Made by a program: the position numbers and the translations under genes. This document shows positions 8,278-21,778 of a DNA stretch of 64,000 nt, piece after piece. This stretch comes from Mycobacterium kiyosense (GTDB taxonomy: Bacteria > Actinomycetota > Actinomycetes > Mycobacteriales > Mycobacteriaceae): contig AP025179.1 of assembly GCA_021654635.1 (NCBI GenBank), positions 6,262,001 to 6,326,000 on the forward strand, read 5' to 3'. The stretch's first letter is position 1, and each line of letters starts with the position of its first letter. Below the pieces are notes generated by a model. The model searched no databases. It saw only the letters and a list, made by a program, of their open reading frames with translations, and was not told the origin of the DNA.

Positions 8278-8508
8278 ATGTCAGGACGTGGTTTCGAGGC
8301 GAAGGCGCAACTGCGGCGGCTGATCGTGCGGATGGGCCTGCTGTCGGCCGTCCTGGTCGGGTGCGCGGTCCTGACGGCCGGTGTGGCCTCGGCCTACGCC
8401 GCCGCGCCGCACGAACCGGATCCCAACCCGCCCGTATGGCCGTTTGTGGTCGGGGCGGTTGCCGCCGTCGCGGTTGTGGCGATCTGGCAGGTACGGCGCA
8501 GGCCGTAG
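8278..8508 (+). CDS. Small two-pass membrane protein (Rv3851-like)
   Basis: This 76-residue protein begins at ATG 8278, five bases after the stop of the preceding gene. Two hydrophobic helices are clear: about 18-40 (GLLSAVLVGCAVLTAGVASA) and about 53-71 (WPFVVGAVAAVAVVAIWQV), ending in a basic tail. The intervening loop is short and Pro-rich. It occupies the place of Mtb Rv3851, annotated as a membrane protein. Spacing suggests translational coupling with the upstream basic protein. Function unknown. Confidence 0.7.
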   Translation: MSGRGFEAKAQLRRLIVRMGLLSAVLVGCAVLTAGVASAYAAAPHEPDPNPPVWPFVVGAVAAVAVVAIWQVRRRP

Positions 8509-8594
8509 CCGGCCCGGACCCGGCTGGCATGATGGGACCCGGGGTGTTCAGCGACCTCGTAGGCAACGATTGAGAGCTGTAAAGGAGCGGCCGC

Positions 8595-9059
8595 ATGGCA
8601 GACCCGCAGGATCGACCCGACAGCGAACGAGCCGCAGACCCGCCGGCCAGGAAGCAGCCCCCCAAGAAGGCACCCGAAAAGGCGGCCAAGGCGCCCGCCG
8701 CCAAGGCACCCGCTGCGAAAGCACCCGCTAAGAAGGCTCCGGCGAAGAAGGCCCCCGCGAAGAAAGCGGCGGCCAAGAAGGCACCCGCCAAGAAGGTCGA
8801 GCCCGCACCGGCACCCGTCCAGGCGCCGGCCGCCGTCGACAAGCCTGCCGACCTGCAGCAGCACGCCGAAACCAATGGACAGCTCGAGGCCGCGAAAGAT
8901 GTTGCGGCACAGGCGAAGTCGACTGTGGAGAAGGCGCAGAACCCGCTGCCCGCCGAGGAACCCGAGGCTTCGCCGCTGCAGTCGCCGCTGCCGTGGGTGG
9001 TTGCCGTCACGCTCAGTCTGCTGGCCATGCTGCTGATCCGGCAGTTGCGCCGTCGCTGA
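8595..9059 (+). CDS. hns: Hns-like membrane-anchored nucleoid protein
   Basis: This 154-residue protein corresponds to Mtb Rv3852 (hns). The N-terminal half has many Lys-Lys-Ala-Pro-type repeats ([12 protein letters not shown], about residues 20-75) resembling histone H1-like tails, which bind DNA non-specifically. The middle carries a [15 protein letters not shown] segment also seen in Mtb. A single membrane helix lies near the C-terminus (about 132-149) before the basic end RQLRRR. Known Rv3852 binds DNA and is membrane-associated, but its loss in Mtb has mild effects. It starts at ATG 8595 and its stop lies 2 bases before rraA. Confidence 0.9.
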   Translation: MADPQDRPDSERAADPPARKQPPKKAPEKAAKAPAAKAPAAKAPAKKAPAKKAPAKKAAAKKAPAKKVEPAPAPVQAPAAVDKPADLQQHAETNGQLEAAKDVAAQAKSTVEKAQNPLPAEEPEASPLQSPLPWVVAVTLSLLAMLLIRQLRRR

Positions 9060-9061
9060 CC

Positions 9062-9547
9062 ATGACCGTCTCGTTCCGCCCGACGGCCGATCTGGTCGAC
9101 GACATCGGCCCTGACGTGCGCAGCTGCGACCTGCAGTTCCGTCAGTTCGGGGGCCGCTCGCAGTTCGCCGGGCCGATCACCACGGTCCGCTGTTTCCAGG
9201 ACAATGCCCTGCTGAAGTCGATTCTGTCCCAGCCGGGCTCCGGTGGAGTGCTGGTGGTCGACGGCGACGGTTCGCTACATACGGCGCTGGTCGGTGACCT
9301 GATCGCGGAACTGGGCCGCTCCAACGGGTGGGTAGGCCTGATCGTCAACGGCGCGGTGCGCGACTCCGCGGTGTTGCGCGGCATCGACATCGGCATCAAA
9401 GCGCTGGGCACCAATCCCCGCAAGAGCACCAAGACCGGCGCCGGACAGCGGGACGTCGAGATCACCTTGGGTGGTGTCACTTTCACGCCGGGCGACATCG
9501 CCTACAGCGACGACGACGGCATCGTCGTGGTCACCGCGGATAACTAA
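9062..9547 (+). CDS. rraA: RraA-family protein (formerly annotated MenG)
   Basis: RraA proteins inhibit RNase E in other bacteria, and related members act as metal-dependent HMG/CHA aldolases; the older name MenG (menaquinone methyltransferase) is not supported by the fold. The 161-residue protein shows [53 protein letters not shown] and the late [14 protein letters not shown] signature, in family order. I chose the ATG at 9062 directly after the hns stop; an earlier in-frame GTG lies inside hns. Its stop overlaps the stop of the converging ethA by three bases. Mtb ortholog: Rv3853, 157 residues. Confidence 0.88.
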   Translation: MTVSFRPTADLVDDIGPDVRSCDLQFRQFGGRSQFAGPITTVRCFQDNALLKSILSQPGSGGVLVVDGDGSLHTALVGDLIAELGRSNGWVGLIVNGAVRDSAVLRGIDIGIKALGTNPRKSTKTGAGQRDVEITLGGVTFTPGDIAYSDDDGIVVVTADN

Positions 9548-11013
9548 ACTGCTACCGCCGCAGGCTTTTTGGCGAAGCGCAGCCCCTCGTCGTCGATCTT
9601 GCCGCGCCGGATGAGGTGGATGTCGCGCAGATAGTTCTGGTTGAGCCGCCACGGGGTCCGCGAGCCCTGTTTGGGCAATTCGTCCAAAGACCGCAACACG
9701 TAGCCCGGGGTGAACTCCATGAAGGGCCGTTCCTCGACATCGGCCGCGGGCTCCTCGACCACGACGGAGTCGAAACCGTTGTCGTCCATGTAATTGAGCA
9801 GGCGGCAGGCGAATTCCGACACCAGGTCGGCCTTCAGGGTCCATGACGCGTTGGTGTACCCGACCGTGTAGATCATGTTGGGCAGACCGGACAGCATCAT
9901 GCCTTTGTAGGCCGTCGTCTTGCTCAGGTCTACAGGCCCGCCGTCGACACTGGTGGTCGCGCCGCCGAACAGCTGCAGGTTCAATCCCGTTGCGGTGACG
10001 ATGATGTCGGCCGGCAACTCGGTGCCCGAGTTCAGCCGGATACCGGTCGCGGTGAATCGGTCGATGGTGTCGGTGACCATCTCGGCCTTGCCGTGCCTGA
10101 TCGCCCGGAACAGGTCGCCGTTGGGAACCAGGCACAACCGCTGGTCCCAGGGACTGTAGTGCGGGCCGAAATGCTTTCGTACGTCGTAGCCTTCGGGCAG
10201 CTGACGCTGGGCCCAGCCCATCAGGGTCTTGCGCATGCGCCGCGGCCATTTCTTGCAAGCGCCGTACACGGCCGCCTGTTGCATCACGTTCTTCCACCGG
10301 ATCGCGGTGTATGCCGCCTTTTCCGGCAGGACGCGGTTCAGCCGGTCGGCGATGGGATCTTTTTGTGGCTGCGACACGATATAGGTGGGTGAGCGCTGCA
10401 ACATGGTGACGTGCTTGGCGCCCGAATTCGCCAGTGCGGGAACCAGAGTAACGGCGGTGGCGCCGCTGCCGATCACGACGACGTTCTTGTCCTGGTAGTC
10501 GAGATCCTCGGGCCAGTGCTGCGGGTGGATGATCGGGCCGGTGAAGTCCTCGGATCCGGGGAACTTGGGCGAATAACCTTCGTCGTAGTTGTAGTAGCCG
10601 CTGCACAGGAACAGAAACGAGCAGATGATGGTGGCGGGCGTGCCGTCGTTGTCGATCTGCAGGGTCCAGCGGTTCTCGGTGCTCGACCAGTCCGCACCAG
10701 TGACCTTGTGGCGGTAGCGGACGTGCTTGTCGATGCCGTACATGGCGGCGGTGCTCTTGACGTACTCGAGGATCGGCTTGCCGTCGGCGATGGCCTGGCG
10801 CTCGGTCCAGGGACGGAACCGGAAGCCGAGGGTGTACATGTCGGAGTCCGAGCGGATGCCCGGGTAGCGGAACAGGTCCCAGGTGCCGCCCATGTCGGCA
10901 CGCTTTTCCAGGATGGCGTAGCTCTTGGTCGGGCAGCGGTCCTGCAGGTGCCAGGCCGCGCTCACCCCCGAGATGCCGGCGCCCACGATCACAACGTCCA
11001 GGTGCTCAGTCAT
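9544..11013 (-). CDS. ethA: EthA-type Baeyer-Villiger FAD monooxygenase
   Basis: EthA inserts oxygen next to ketones and, in Mtb, bioactivates the prodrug ethionamide. The 489-residue protein is the same length as Mtb EthA (Rv3854c) and is clearly orthologous over its whole length. The N-terminal FAD-binding GxGxSG is [17 protein letters not shown] (about 7-23), [15 protein letters not shown] follows at about 42-56, and the second nucleotide-binding motif is [11 protein letters not shown] near 175-185. No membrane segment. In Mtb the repressor gene ethR is divergently transcribed from the ethA promoter; here a DinB polymerase gene takes that place. Confidence 0.95.
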   Translation of the reverse strand: MTEHLDVVIVGAGISGVSAAWHLQDRCPTKSYAILEKRADMGGTWDLFRYPGIRSDSDMYTLGFRFRPWTERQAIADGKPILEYVKSTAAMYGIDKHVRYRHKVTGADWSSTENRWTLQIDNDGTPATIICSFLFLCSGYYNYDEGYSPKFPGSEDFTGPIIHPQHWPEDLDYQDKNVVVIGSGATAVTLVPALANSGAKHVTMLQRSPTYIVSQPQKDPIADRLNRVLPEKAAYTAIRWKNVMQQAAVYGACKKWPRRMRKTLMGWAQRQLPEGYDVRKHFGPHYSPWDQRLCLVPNGDLFRAIRHGKAEMVTDTIDRFTATGIRLNSGTELPADIIVTATGLNLQLFGGATTSVDGGPVDLSKTTAYKGMMLSGLPNMIYTVGYTNASWTLKADLVSEFACRLLNYMDDNGFDSVVVEEPAADVEERPFMEFTPGYVLRSLDELPKQGSRTPWRLNQNYLRDIHLIRRGKIDDEGLRFAKKPAAVAV

Positions 11014-11085
11014 GCAGCCACGCTATCAACGGTGTGGCCTTCGCTATGGAGAGTCGCCGCAGCTGTCGTACCGGCATGCGAACAT

Positions 11086-12285
11086 TTGTTCGTGCGCGGT
11101 GAGGCATCGATCCTGCACGCGGATCTGGACTCGTTCTACGCCTCCGTCGAACAGCGGGACGACCCTGGCTTGAGGGGCCGTCCGGTCATCGTCGGTGGCG
11201 GGGTGGTGCTGGCCGCCAGCTACGAAGCCAAGGCCTTCGGCGTGCGTACCGCGATGGGCGGCGCCCAGGCGCGGCGGTTGTGCCCCTCGGCGGTGGTGGT
11301 ACCGCCGCGGATGCGGGCCTACTCCAAGGCCAGTGACGACGTCTTCGAGGTGTTCCGCGACTGCACCCCGCTGGTGGAGCCGCTCTCGGTGGACGAGGCC
11401 TTCCTCGACGTCAGCGGGCTGGGCCGGGTGTCCGGCACGCCGGTGCAGGTCGCCACGCGGCTACGCGCCGAGGTGCGCAGGCGGGTCGGCCTGCCGATCA
11501 CCGTCGGCGTCGCGCGCACCAAGTTCCTGGCGAAGGTGGCCAGTCAGGAGGCCAAGCCGGACGGGCTGCTGCTGGTCCCACCCGACGGCGAGCTGGCCTT
11601 CCTGCACCCGCTGCCGGTCCGCCGGCTGTGGGGCGTCGGCGCGGTGACGGCCGAGAAGCTGCGCGCGCACGGCATCACCACGGTCGCGCAGGTCGCCGAG
11701 CTGACCGAGTCGACGCTGGCCTCGCTGGTCGGCCACGCGATGGGGCATCAGCTGTACGCCCTGTCGCGCAATATCGACAACCGCCGGGTGCACACCGGGG
11801 TGCGACGGCGATCGGTCGGTGCCCAACGGGCGCTCGGCCGCGCCGGCAGCTCCATGTCGGCGGCCGAGGTCGACGCGGTGGTGGTCAACCTCGTCGACCG
11901 GATCACCGGCCGGATGCGGGCTGCCGGGCGCACCGGACGCACCGTGGTGCTGCGGCTGCGGTTCGACGATTTCACCCGGGCGACCAGGTCCCAGACAATG
12001 CCGTGGGCCACGTCGTCGACGCAGCCGATCCTGACCACGGCTCGCCGTCTCGTTGCGGCGGCGGCGCCGCTGATCGCCGAAAAGGGTCTGACGCTAATCG
12101 GTTTCGCGGTGTCGGGTATCGACCGCAGCGGGGCCCAGCAGCTGGCGTTGCCGTTCGACGCAGAATCACCGGCGGTCGACGCCGCCATGGACGAGGTGCA
12201 TCGCCGCTACGGGAGGTCCGCCTTGACCCGGGCGGTGCTGGTCGGTCGTGACCCGGGATTGGAGGTGCCGCACCTAGCCGACTAG
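11086..12285 (+). CDS. DinB-type Y-family DNA polymerase (DinB3-like)
   Basis: Y-family polymerases copy damaged DNA and are error-prone. Catalytic motifs are intact: HADLDSFYASVEQ near the N-terminus (first metal-binding D), the fingers segment AASYEAKAFGVRTAMGG, and EPLSVDEAFLDVSG (catalytic D and E). Helix-hairpin-helix (WGVGAVTAEKLRAHGI) and little-finger domains follow. A beta-clamp-type peptide, QQLALPF, lies near the C-terminus, suggesting access to the replisome. The start is uncertain: TTG 11086 (399 residues) or GTG 11092; no clear ribosome site. A third DinB gene near ethA is also known in M. smegmatis; Mtb lacks one here. It converges on the PHP gene with overlapping stops. Confidence 0.88.
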   Translation: MFVRGEASILHADLDSFYASVEQRDDPGLRGRPVIVGGGVVLAASYEAKAFGVRTAMGGAQARRLCPSAVVVPPRMRAYSKASDDVFEVFRDCTPLVEPLSVDEAFLDVSGLGRVSGTPVQVATRLRAEVRRRVGLPITVGVARTKFLAKVASQEAKPDGLLLVPPDGELAFLHPLPVRRLWGVGAVTAEKLRAHGITTVAQVAELTESTLASLVGHAMGHQLYALSRNIDNRRVHTGVRRRSVGAQRALGRAGSSMSAAEVDAVVVNLVDRITGRMRAAGRTGRTVVLRLRFDDFTRATRSQTMPWATSSTQPILTTARRLVAAAAPLIAEKGLTLIGFAVSGIDRSGAQQLALPFDAESPAVDAAMDEVHRRYGRSALTRAVLVGRDPGLEVPHLAD

Positions 12286-13292
12286 CTGCCCGACGCGGCC
12301 CACCCCAGCAACTTCTCGGCCGGCCAGGTGTTGACGATCCGGTCCACCTCGATCCCGGCGTCCAGCGCGCGCTGCGCACCGTAGCCGAGGAAGTCGAGCT
12401 GACCGGGCGCGTGCGCGTCGGTGTCGATGCTGAATACGCAGCCGATGTCGCGGGCGAGTTCGAGCAGCCGTGTCGGCGGGTCCCGGCGCTCGGGACGAGA
12501 ATTGATCTCGACCGCGGTGCCGTGGTCGCGGCAGGCGGTGAACACCTGCTCGGCATCGAATTTCGATTCCGGCCGGATCCCGCGGCCCCCTGAGACCAGC
12601 CGGCCGGTGCAGTGCCCCAGCACGTCGGCCTGCCCGCCCGAGACCGCGCGCAGCATGCGACGGGTCATCGCCGCGGCGTCCATCGAGAGCTTGGAGTGCA
12701 CGCTGGCCACCACGATGTCGAGGCGGTCGAGCAGTTCGGGCTCCTGGTCCAGGCTGCCGTCGTCGAGGATGTCGACCTCGATGCCGGTCAGGATGCGCAT
12801 CGGCGCGAACCGGTCCCGCAGCTCGTCGATGACGTCGAGCTGTTTGCGCAGCCGGTCCGGCGACAAGCCGTTGGCGATGGTCAGCCGTGGCGAATGGTCG
12901 GTGAGCGCGCAGTACTCGTGCCCCAGCGCGGCCGCGGTGGCCATCATCTCCTCGATCGGCGCCGATCCGTCCGACCAGTTGGAGTGCAGGTGCAGATCAC
13001 CGCGCAACGCCGCACGGATCGCTCCCCCACCAAGATCCTTTGCCGCGGAACGCAATTCGATCAGCTGGTCGGGTTCCTGGCCCGCCCAGGCCTGCGCGAT
13101 CACCTTGGCGGTCTTGGGGCCTATCCCCGGGATCGACTGCCAGCTGTTGGCCTGGCCGTGCCTTTCCCGAGCTTCGTCGTCGAGACGTTCGATGATGTCC
13201 GCGGCGTTGCGGTAGGCCATTACCCGCCGGGAGTCCTGCCGCTCCCGGTCTTTGTAGTAGGCGATCTGACGCAGCGCGGCCACCGGATCCAT
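12282..13292 (-). CDS. PHP-domain phosphoesterase with helix-hairpin-helix (PolX-like)
   Basis: PHP domains are trinuclear-metal phosphoesterases; in PolX-type proteins they repair DNA 3' ends or act as histidinol-phosphatase-like enzymes. The 336-residue protein (Mtb Rv3856c is about 335) has a helical N-terminus with a helix-hairpin-helix (SIPGIGPKTAKVIAQA, about 56-71) and then the PHP signature: HLHSNWSDG, ALTDHSPR, GIEVDILDDG, VASVHSKL, AVEINSRPERRDPP and SIDTDAHAPGQLDFLGYG. No polymerase palm is present. I chose the ATG at 13292 (MDPVAALRQIAYYKDRERQ), which overlaps the previous stop by one base; upstream in-frame codons are antisense-like. Confidence 0.85.
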   Translation of the reverse strand: MDPVAALRQIAYYKDRERQDSRRVMAYRNAADIIERLDDEARERHGQANSWQSIPGIGPKTAKVIAQAWAGQEPDQLIELRSAAKDLGGGAIRAALRGDLHLHSNWSDGSAPIEEMMATAAALGHEYCALTDHSPRLTIANGLSPDRLRKQLDVIDELRDRFAPMRILTGIEVDILDDGSLDQEPELLDRLDIVVASVHSKLSMDAAAMTRRMLRAVSGGQADVLGHCTGRLVSGGRGIRPESKFDAEQVFTACRDHGTAVEINSRPERRDPPTRLLELARDIGCVFSIDTDAHAPGQLDFLGYGAQRALDAGIEVDRIVNTWPAEKLLGWAASGS

Positions 13293-13717
13293 CAGAGCAA
13301 CTGCCCCGCGACGAACCCGGCCAGCACCACCGCGAATCCGCCCATCTCGCACAAAATCAGCAGCACCATGAAGAGGCCGGTGCCGCGCACCGGCGGGTCG
13401 AATTGGTTCTCGGTGTCGCGGCGCGCCCCGTGCACGATGTAGCCGACGATGGCGGCGACGAAGAAGAACACCGCCGCGCCCGTCGCCACCAGGTTCACCC
13501 ACACCGGCCACGCGCTCAGTTCGACGAATACCGCGAACAGCGCCGTCGCGAACGAGTACAGCAGCGCCGCCCGGTGCGCGATGTCGACGTAGACGTGCGC
13601 GCGGTGGTCGTCGGCAATCATGATCTGGCGGTACTTCCACACCCCGAGGCCCAGGGCCAGCAGGAAGATCAACCCGGCCGCCAGCAGGGTGATTTTGGTG
13701 TCGATTCCGAGTGCCAT
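13292..13717 (-). CDS. Four-helix membrane protein of unknown function
   Basis: The 141-residue product starting MALGIDTKITLL has four hydrophobic segments: ITLLAAGLIFLLALGLGVW, RAALLYSFATALFAVFVE, WVNLVATGAAVFFFVAAIVGY and FMVLLILCEMGGFAVVLAGFV. Charged loops between them carry no motif I know. Its stop overlaps the start of the PHP-domain gene by one base, so the two are very likely translated together. In Mtb the corresponding place has a shorter annotated membrane protein (Rv3857c). Function not known. Confidence 0.65.
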   Translation of the reverse strand: MALGIDTKITLLAAGLIFLLALGLGVWKYRQIMIADDHRAHVYVDIAHRAALLYSFATALFAVFVELSAWPVWVNLVATGAAVFFFVAAIVGYIVHGARRDTENQFDPPVRGTGLFMVLLILCEMGGFAVVLAGFVAGQLL

Positions 13718-13757
13718 CGTTGTACCGAGTCTAGGTGGCGCGACTACGGTCGAAATC

Positions 13758-14609
13758 ATGCGATTCGCGTTCAAGACCTCACCGCAGAACACCACCTGGG
13801 CCGACATGCTGGCGGTCTGGCAGGCCGCCGACGACATCGACGTCTTCGAGTCGGGCTGGACGTTCGACCACTTCTACCCGATATTCAGCGACTCCACCGG
13901 CCCCTGCCTGGAAGGCTGGACCACATTGACGGCACTGGCCCAAGCCACCAAGAGGCTGCGGCTGGGCACCCTGGTCACCGGCATCCACTACCGGCATCCC
14001 GCGGTGCTGGCCAACATGGCCGCCACGCTGGACGTGATCTCGGGCGGGCGCCTCGAGTTGGGCATCGGCGCGGGCTGGAACGAGGAGGAATCCGGCGCCT
14101 ACGGCATCGAGCTGGGCAGCGTCCGGGAACGTTTCGACCGGTTCGAGGAGGCCTGCCAGGTGCTGATCGGCCTGCTCAGCCAGGAGACGACCAGCTTTGA
14201 CGGCAAGTTCTACCAACTCAAGGACGCCCGCAACGAACCCAAGGGCCCGCAGCGCCCGCACCCGCCGATCGTGATCGGCGGCAGCGGCGAAAAGCGCACG
14301 CTACCGATCACCGCGCGGTATGCGCAGCACTGGAACTTCGCCGGCGGCACGGCTGAGGAGTTTGCCCGCAAGCGCGACGTGCTGCACGCCCGCTGCGCCG
14401 ACATCGGGCGCGACCCGAAGGAGATCACGCTCTCAGCCCATCTGGGCCTAGGACCGGACCGCAATTACGCGCAGCTCATCGAGAACGCGGCCGCGCTGGG
14501 GGCCGAGGGGCTGGACTTGGGGATCGTCTACCTCGCTCCGCCGCACGACCCTGCCGTGTTGGAGCCGGTTGCCGAGGCGATCCGGGAATCGGGGCTTCTC
14601 ACGAGTTGA
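13758..14609 (+). CDS. LLM-class F420-dependent oxidoreductase
   Basis: This family uses coenzyme F420 (or FMN) in a TIM barrel to oxidise or reduce small organic molecules; mycobacteria have many members. The 283-residue protein shows the usual landmarks: the early FESGWTFDHFYP segment, LGTLVTGIHYRHPAVLANMA, the SGGRLELGIGAGWNEEES phosphate-binding loop (about 95-112), RFDRFEEACQVL, and HPPIVIGGSGEKRTL in the C-terminal half. The ATG at 13758 starts MRFAFKTSPQNTTW; earlier in-frame codons overlap the divergent gene. Substrate cannot be inferred. Confidence 0.85.
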   Translation: MRFAFKTSPQNTTWADMLAVWQAADDIDVFESGWTFDHFYPIFSDSTGPCLEGWTTLTALAQATKRLRLGTLVTGIHYRHPAVLANMAATLDVISGGRLELGIGAGWNEEESGAYGIELGSVRERFDRFEEACQVLIGLLSQETTSFDGKFYQLKDARNEPKGPQRPHPPIVIGGSGEKRTLPITARYAQHWNFAGGTAEEFARKRDVLHARCADIGRDPKEITLSAHLGLGPDRNYAQLIENAAALGAEGLDLGIVYLAPPHDPAVLEPVAEAIRESGLLTS

Positions 14610-14696
14610 AGCTGCGGGTCGTCCGCGAACGCTCAGCGACGTCCCGATCGGCGTAGAGCAAACCTTTGCCGCGCTGGTCGCAGCTCCGGCGAGCGA

Positions 14697-14837
14697 TCAG
14701 AAAGCGAACCGCAGCAAGTCCTCGGCCGTGACCAGGCGCTCGTGCTTGGCGGGAAACTCGCGGCTCTTCACCGGGTGCCGAACCAACGACCAGGCGATTC
14801 GCCCCATACGGGTCCGGGGAACTGGGTTCATGTGCAC
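14697..14837 (-). CDS. Small basic protein of unknown function (46 aa)
   Basis: A short minus-strand frame begins at GTG 14837 (or the ATG two codons later) eight bases after an AGGAG ribosome site and ends at TGA 14697. The product is basic with motifs such as RMGRIAWSLVRHPVKSREF and HERLVTAEDLLRFAF. It has no membrane helix. GC is high at third codon positions and the codon use looks mycobacterial. I do not recognise the family. It fills most of the otherwise empty gap between the F420-type oxidoreductase and gltD. Confidence 0.5.
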   Translation of the reverse strand: MHMNPVPRTRMGRIAWSLVRHPVKSREFPAKHERLVTAEDLLRFAF

Positions 14838-15000
14838 AGTGAACACTCCTGCGATCGTTCAACACAACCAGGCTTCGAGGCGACGCTGCTGCACCTCCGG
14901 TGTGATGAAGCCCACAGGCAGTTATTAGACACCCATCTGCTGGCAAACTGTCGGCGGCGCGCCGACCGAATATAAAATGTTTCGGATGTGACTGGTGTGG

Positions 15001-16447
15001 TTACGTGAGCGGGGCTGCCGTCGGCTTGATCGGGGCCGGCAATGCGGTGGAACCCATCAAGAACCGGTCCACACCCGCAGCCGCGGCACGGCCCTCGGCG
15101 ATCGCCCACACGATCAGCGACTGCCCGCGCCCCATGTCGCCGGCGACGAACACGCCGGGCACCGAGGTGTCGAAGTCGTCGCCGCGGGCGACATTGCCGC
15201 GCTCGGTGAGCTTGACCCCGAGCTCGGTGAGCAGGCCTTCCTTCTCCGGTCCGACGAAGCCCATCGCCAGCAACACCAGATCGGCGGGCAGCTCGAAGTC
15301 GGTGCCCTCGACCTTGACGAACTTGCCGTCCTGCATGGTCACCTCGTGCGCCTTGAGCGCCGTGACGTGGCCGTCCGCACCGATGAACTCCTCGGTGTTC
15401 ACCGAGAAAACGCGCTCGCCGCCTTCCTCATGCGCCGAGGAGACCCGGTACATCAACGGATACGTCGGCCACGGCGTCGAACTGGCGCGGGTTTCCGGCG
15501 GGCGCGGCATGATCTCGAACTGGTGAATGCTCGCCGCGCGCTGGCGGTGCGCGGTGCCCAGGCAGTCGGCGCCGGTGTCACCGCCACCGATGATGATGAC
15601 GTGCTTGCCCTCGGCCGTAATCGGCGGCGGACCGTCCAGATCGCCGGCCGCAAAGCGGTTGCCCCACGGCAGATACTCCATCGCCTGATGGATGCCGTCC
15701 AGGTCGCGCCCCGGCACCGGCAGGTCGCGCCACGCGGTGGCACCCCCGGCCAGCACGACGGCGTCGTAGTCGGACAGCAGCTGCTCGGCGGTGATGTCCA
15801 CCCCGACGTTGACGCCCGGCCGGAACTCGGTGCCCTCGGCCGCCATCTGCTCCAGCCGACGGTCCAGGACGCGCTTCTCCATCTTGAACTCGGGGATGCC
15901 GTAGCGCAGCAGGCCGCCGATGCGGTCTTCGCGCTCGAACACGGTGACCTTGTGCCCGGCCCGGGTAAGTTGTTGCGCCGCAGCCAGACCGGCCGGGCCC
16001 GACCCCACCACCGCCACGGACTTGCCGGTCTCGCAGTGCGGCGGCACCGGTGTCACCCAGCCCTCGTCGAAAGCCCGGTCGATGATCTCCAGCTCGATCT
16101 GCTTGATCGTCACCGGGTCCTGGTTGATGCCCAGCACGCAGGCCGGTTCGCACGGCGCCGGACACAGCCGTCCGGTGAAGTCGGGGAAGTTGTTGGTTGC
16201 GTGCAACCGCTCGATCGCATCGCGGAAGTGGCCGCGTCGCACCAGGTCGTTCCATTCCGGGATCAGGTTGCCCAGCGGACAGCCGTTGTGACAGAACGGA
16301 ATCCCGCAGTCCATGCAGCGGGTGGCCTGCTCCCGCAACGTCTCGGTCTCGAATTCCTCGTAGACCTCTTTCCAGTCCTTCAACCGCAGCGGAACGGGCC
16401 GCCGCTTGGGCAGCTCGCGGTGCGTGTACTTCAGGAAGCCGGTCGGG

Positions 16448-16455
<8 letters not shown>
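15001..16455 (-). CDS. gltD: Glutamate synthase small subunit GltD
   Basis: GltD passes electrons from NADPH through FAD and iron-sulfur clusters to GltB, which makes glutamate from glutamine and 2-oxoglutarate (GOGAT). The 484-residue protein has the N-terminal cysteine-rich cluster region ([17 protein letters not shown] and CPAPCEPAC, about 47-105), an FAD-binding [17 protein letters not shown] near 150 and an NADPH-binding [15 protein letters not shown] near 285. The ATG at 16455 overlaps the end of gltB by 8 bases, which implies coupled translation. Ortholog of Mtb Rv3858c. Confidence 0.95.
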
Positions 16456-21031
<4,576 letters not shown>

Positions 21032-21778
21032 ACCCACCTAACCCTTCAACAGACTCACTGCACCGCCGCTCTTGCGGATCGACTTTCCTGACCGAGGGGA
21101 ACCACACCCGGAGGTTGCGGGCCGAGACCCCCTCGGTCTCGTCGATAGGCTGACCGCCAAGCGGAGATGATCCGGTCAGGACTTCGTCCGTGCAGCTTTG
21201 AACGGTGACCCTGTACCTGGTTTCGACAAGTCTTCAAACGATATGACAAAAACCGCCTGACATGCCAACTTACCCATACTATCTTGCGAACTGGCGGCCT
21301 CGTAAATTCGCTGTTACCAGCGTTTGACGGCCGCGCGACAGGGCATCCGAGCGGCTGAAATCCCGTCCTGCCGATGCGCCGGCCGCGCTGGGCCGAGTCT
21401 CGGCTTCGGCGGCGACACCGGTTAGCTGGAGACGGTCCGAACACCCCGCCTGGGGACCCGCGCGCCTGCCACACCCGCAACAAGGTGCCCGATAAGGCGT
21501 GGCAGCCAGGTGCGCGCGATCTCTTCCCGGCGGGGCCGAGGGCAGGTCGGCACGCCGGAAATCGTGCCCCCACGAGTTTGCGCAGCGCCGCAGGGCGCAC
21601 CGCTGCGGCGCTGCGCTGTGCCCAAGCTGAATCGGCCGCGTTCGGTGCGACCGGCGGTTGCCCGATACTGGACTTGCGCGTCGCGTGCTGGCCGACAGAC
21701 CGTGGGGTTCGTCACCGGAAGAACTTTGCGAGGTCAGTCACAGGCGCGACGATCCGCCGCCGTCGCACCGAGGAGCCC
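21032..21778. other. Intergenic region between gltB and the ESX-1 flank
   Basis: No convincing gene is present in 747 bases. Long frames on both strands here have Arg/Pro-rich composition without motifs, typical of GC-driven open frames. The part from 21180 to 21330 is AT-richer and probably holds the gltB promoter on the minus strand. A ribosome site, GAGGAGCCC, precedes the ATG at 21779. Confidence 0.5.

Noticed and set aside
7262..9028. Minus-strand frame of 588 codons opposite espR, the Rv3850-like gene and hns
   Set aside because: It is a GC-driven shadow spanning three recognised plus-strand genes.
21055..21600. Minus-strand frame of 181 codons upstream of gltB
   Set aside because: Arg/Ser/Pro-rich without motif or ribosome site; more likely promoter DNA.
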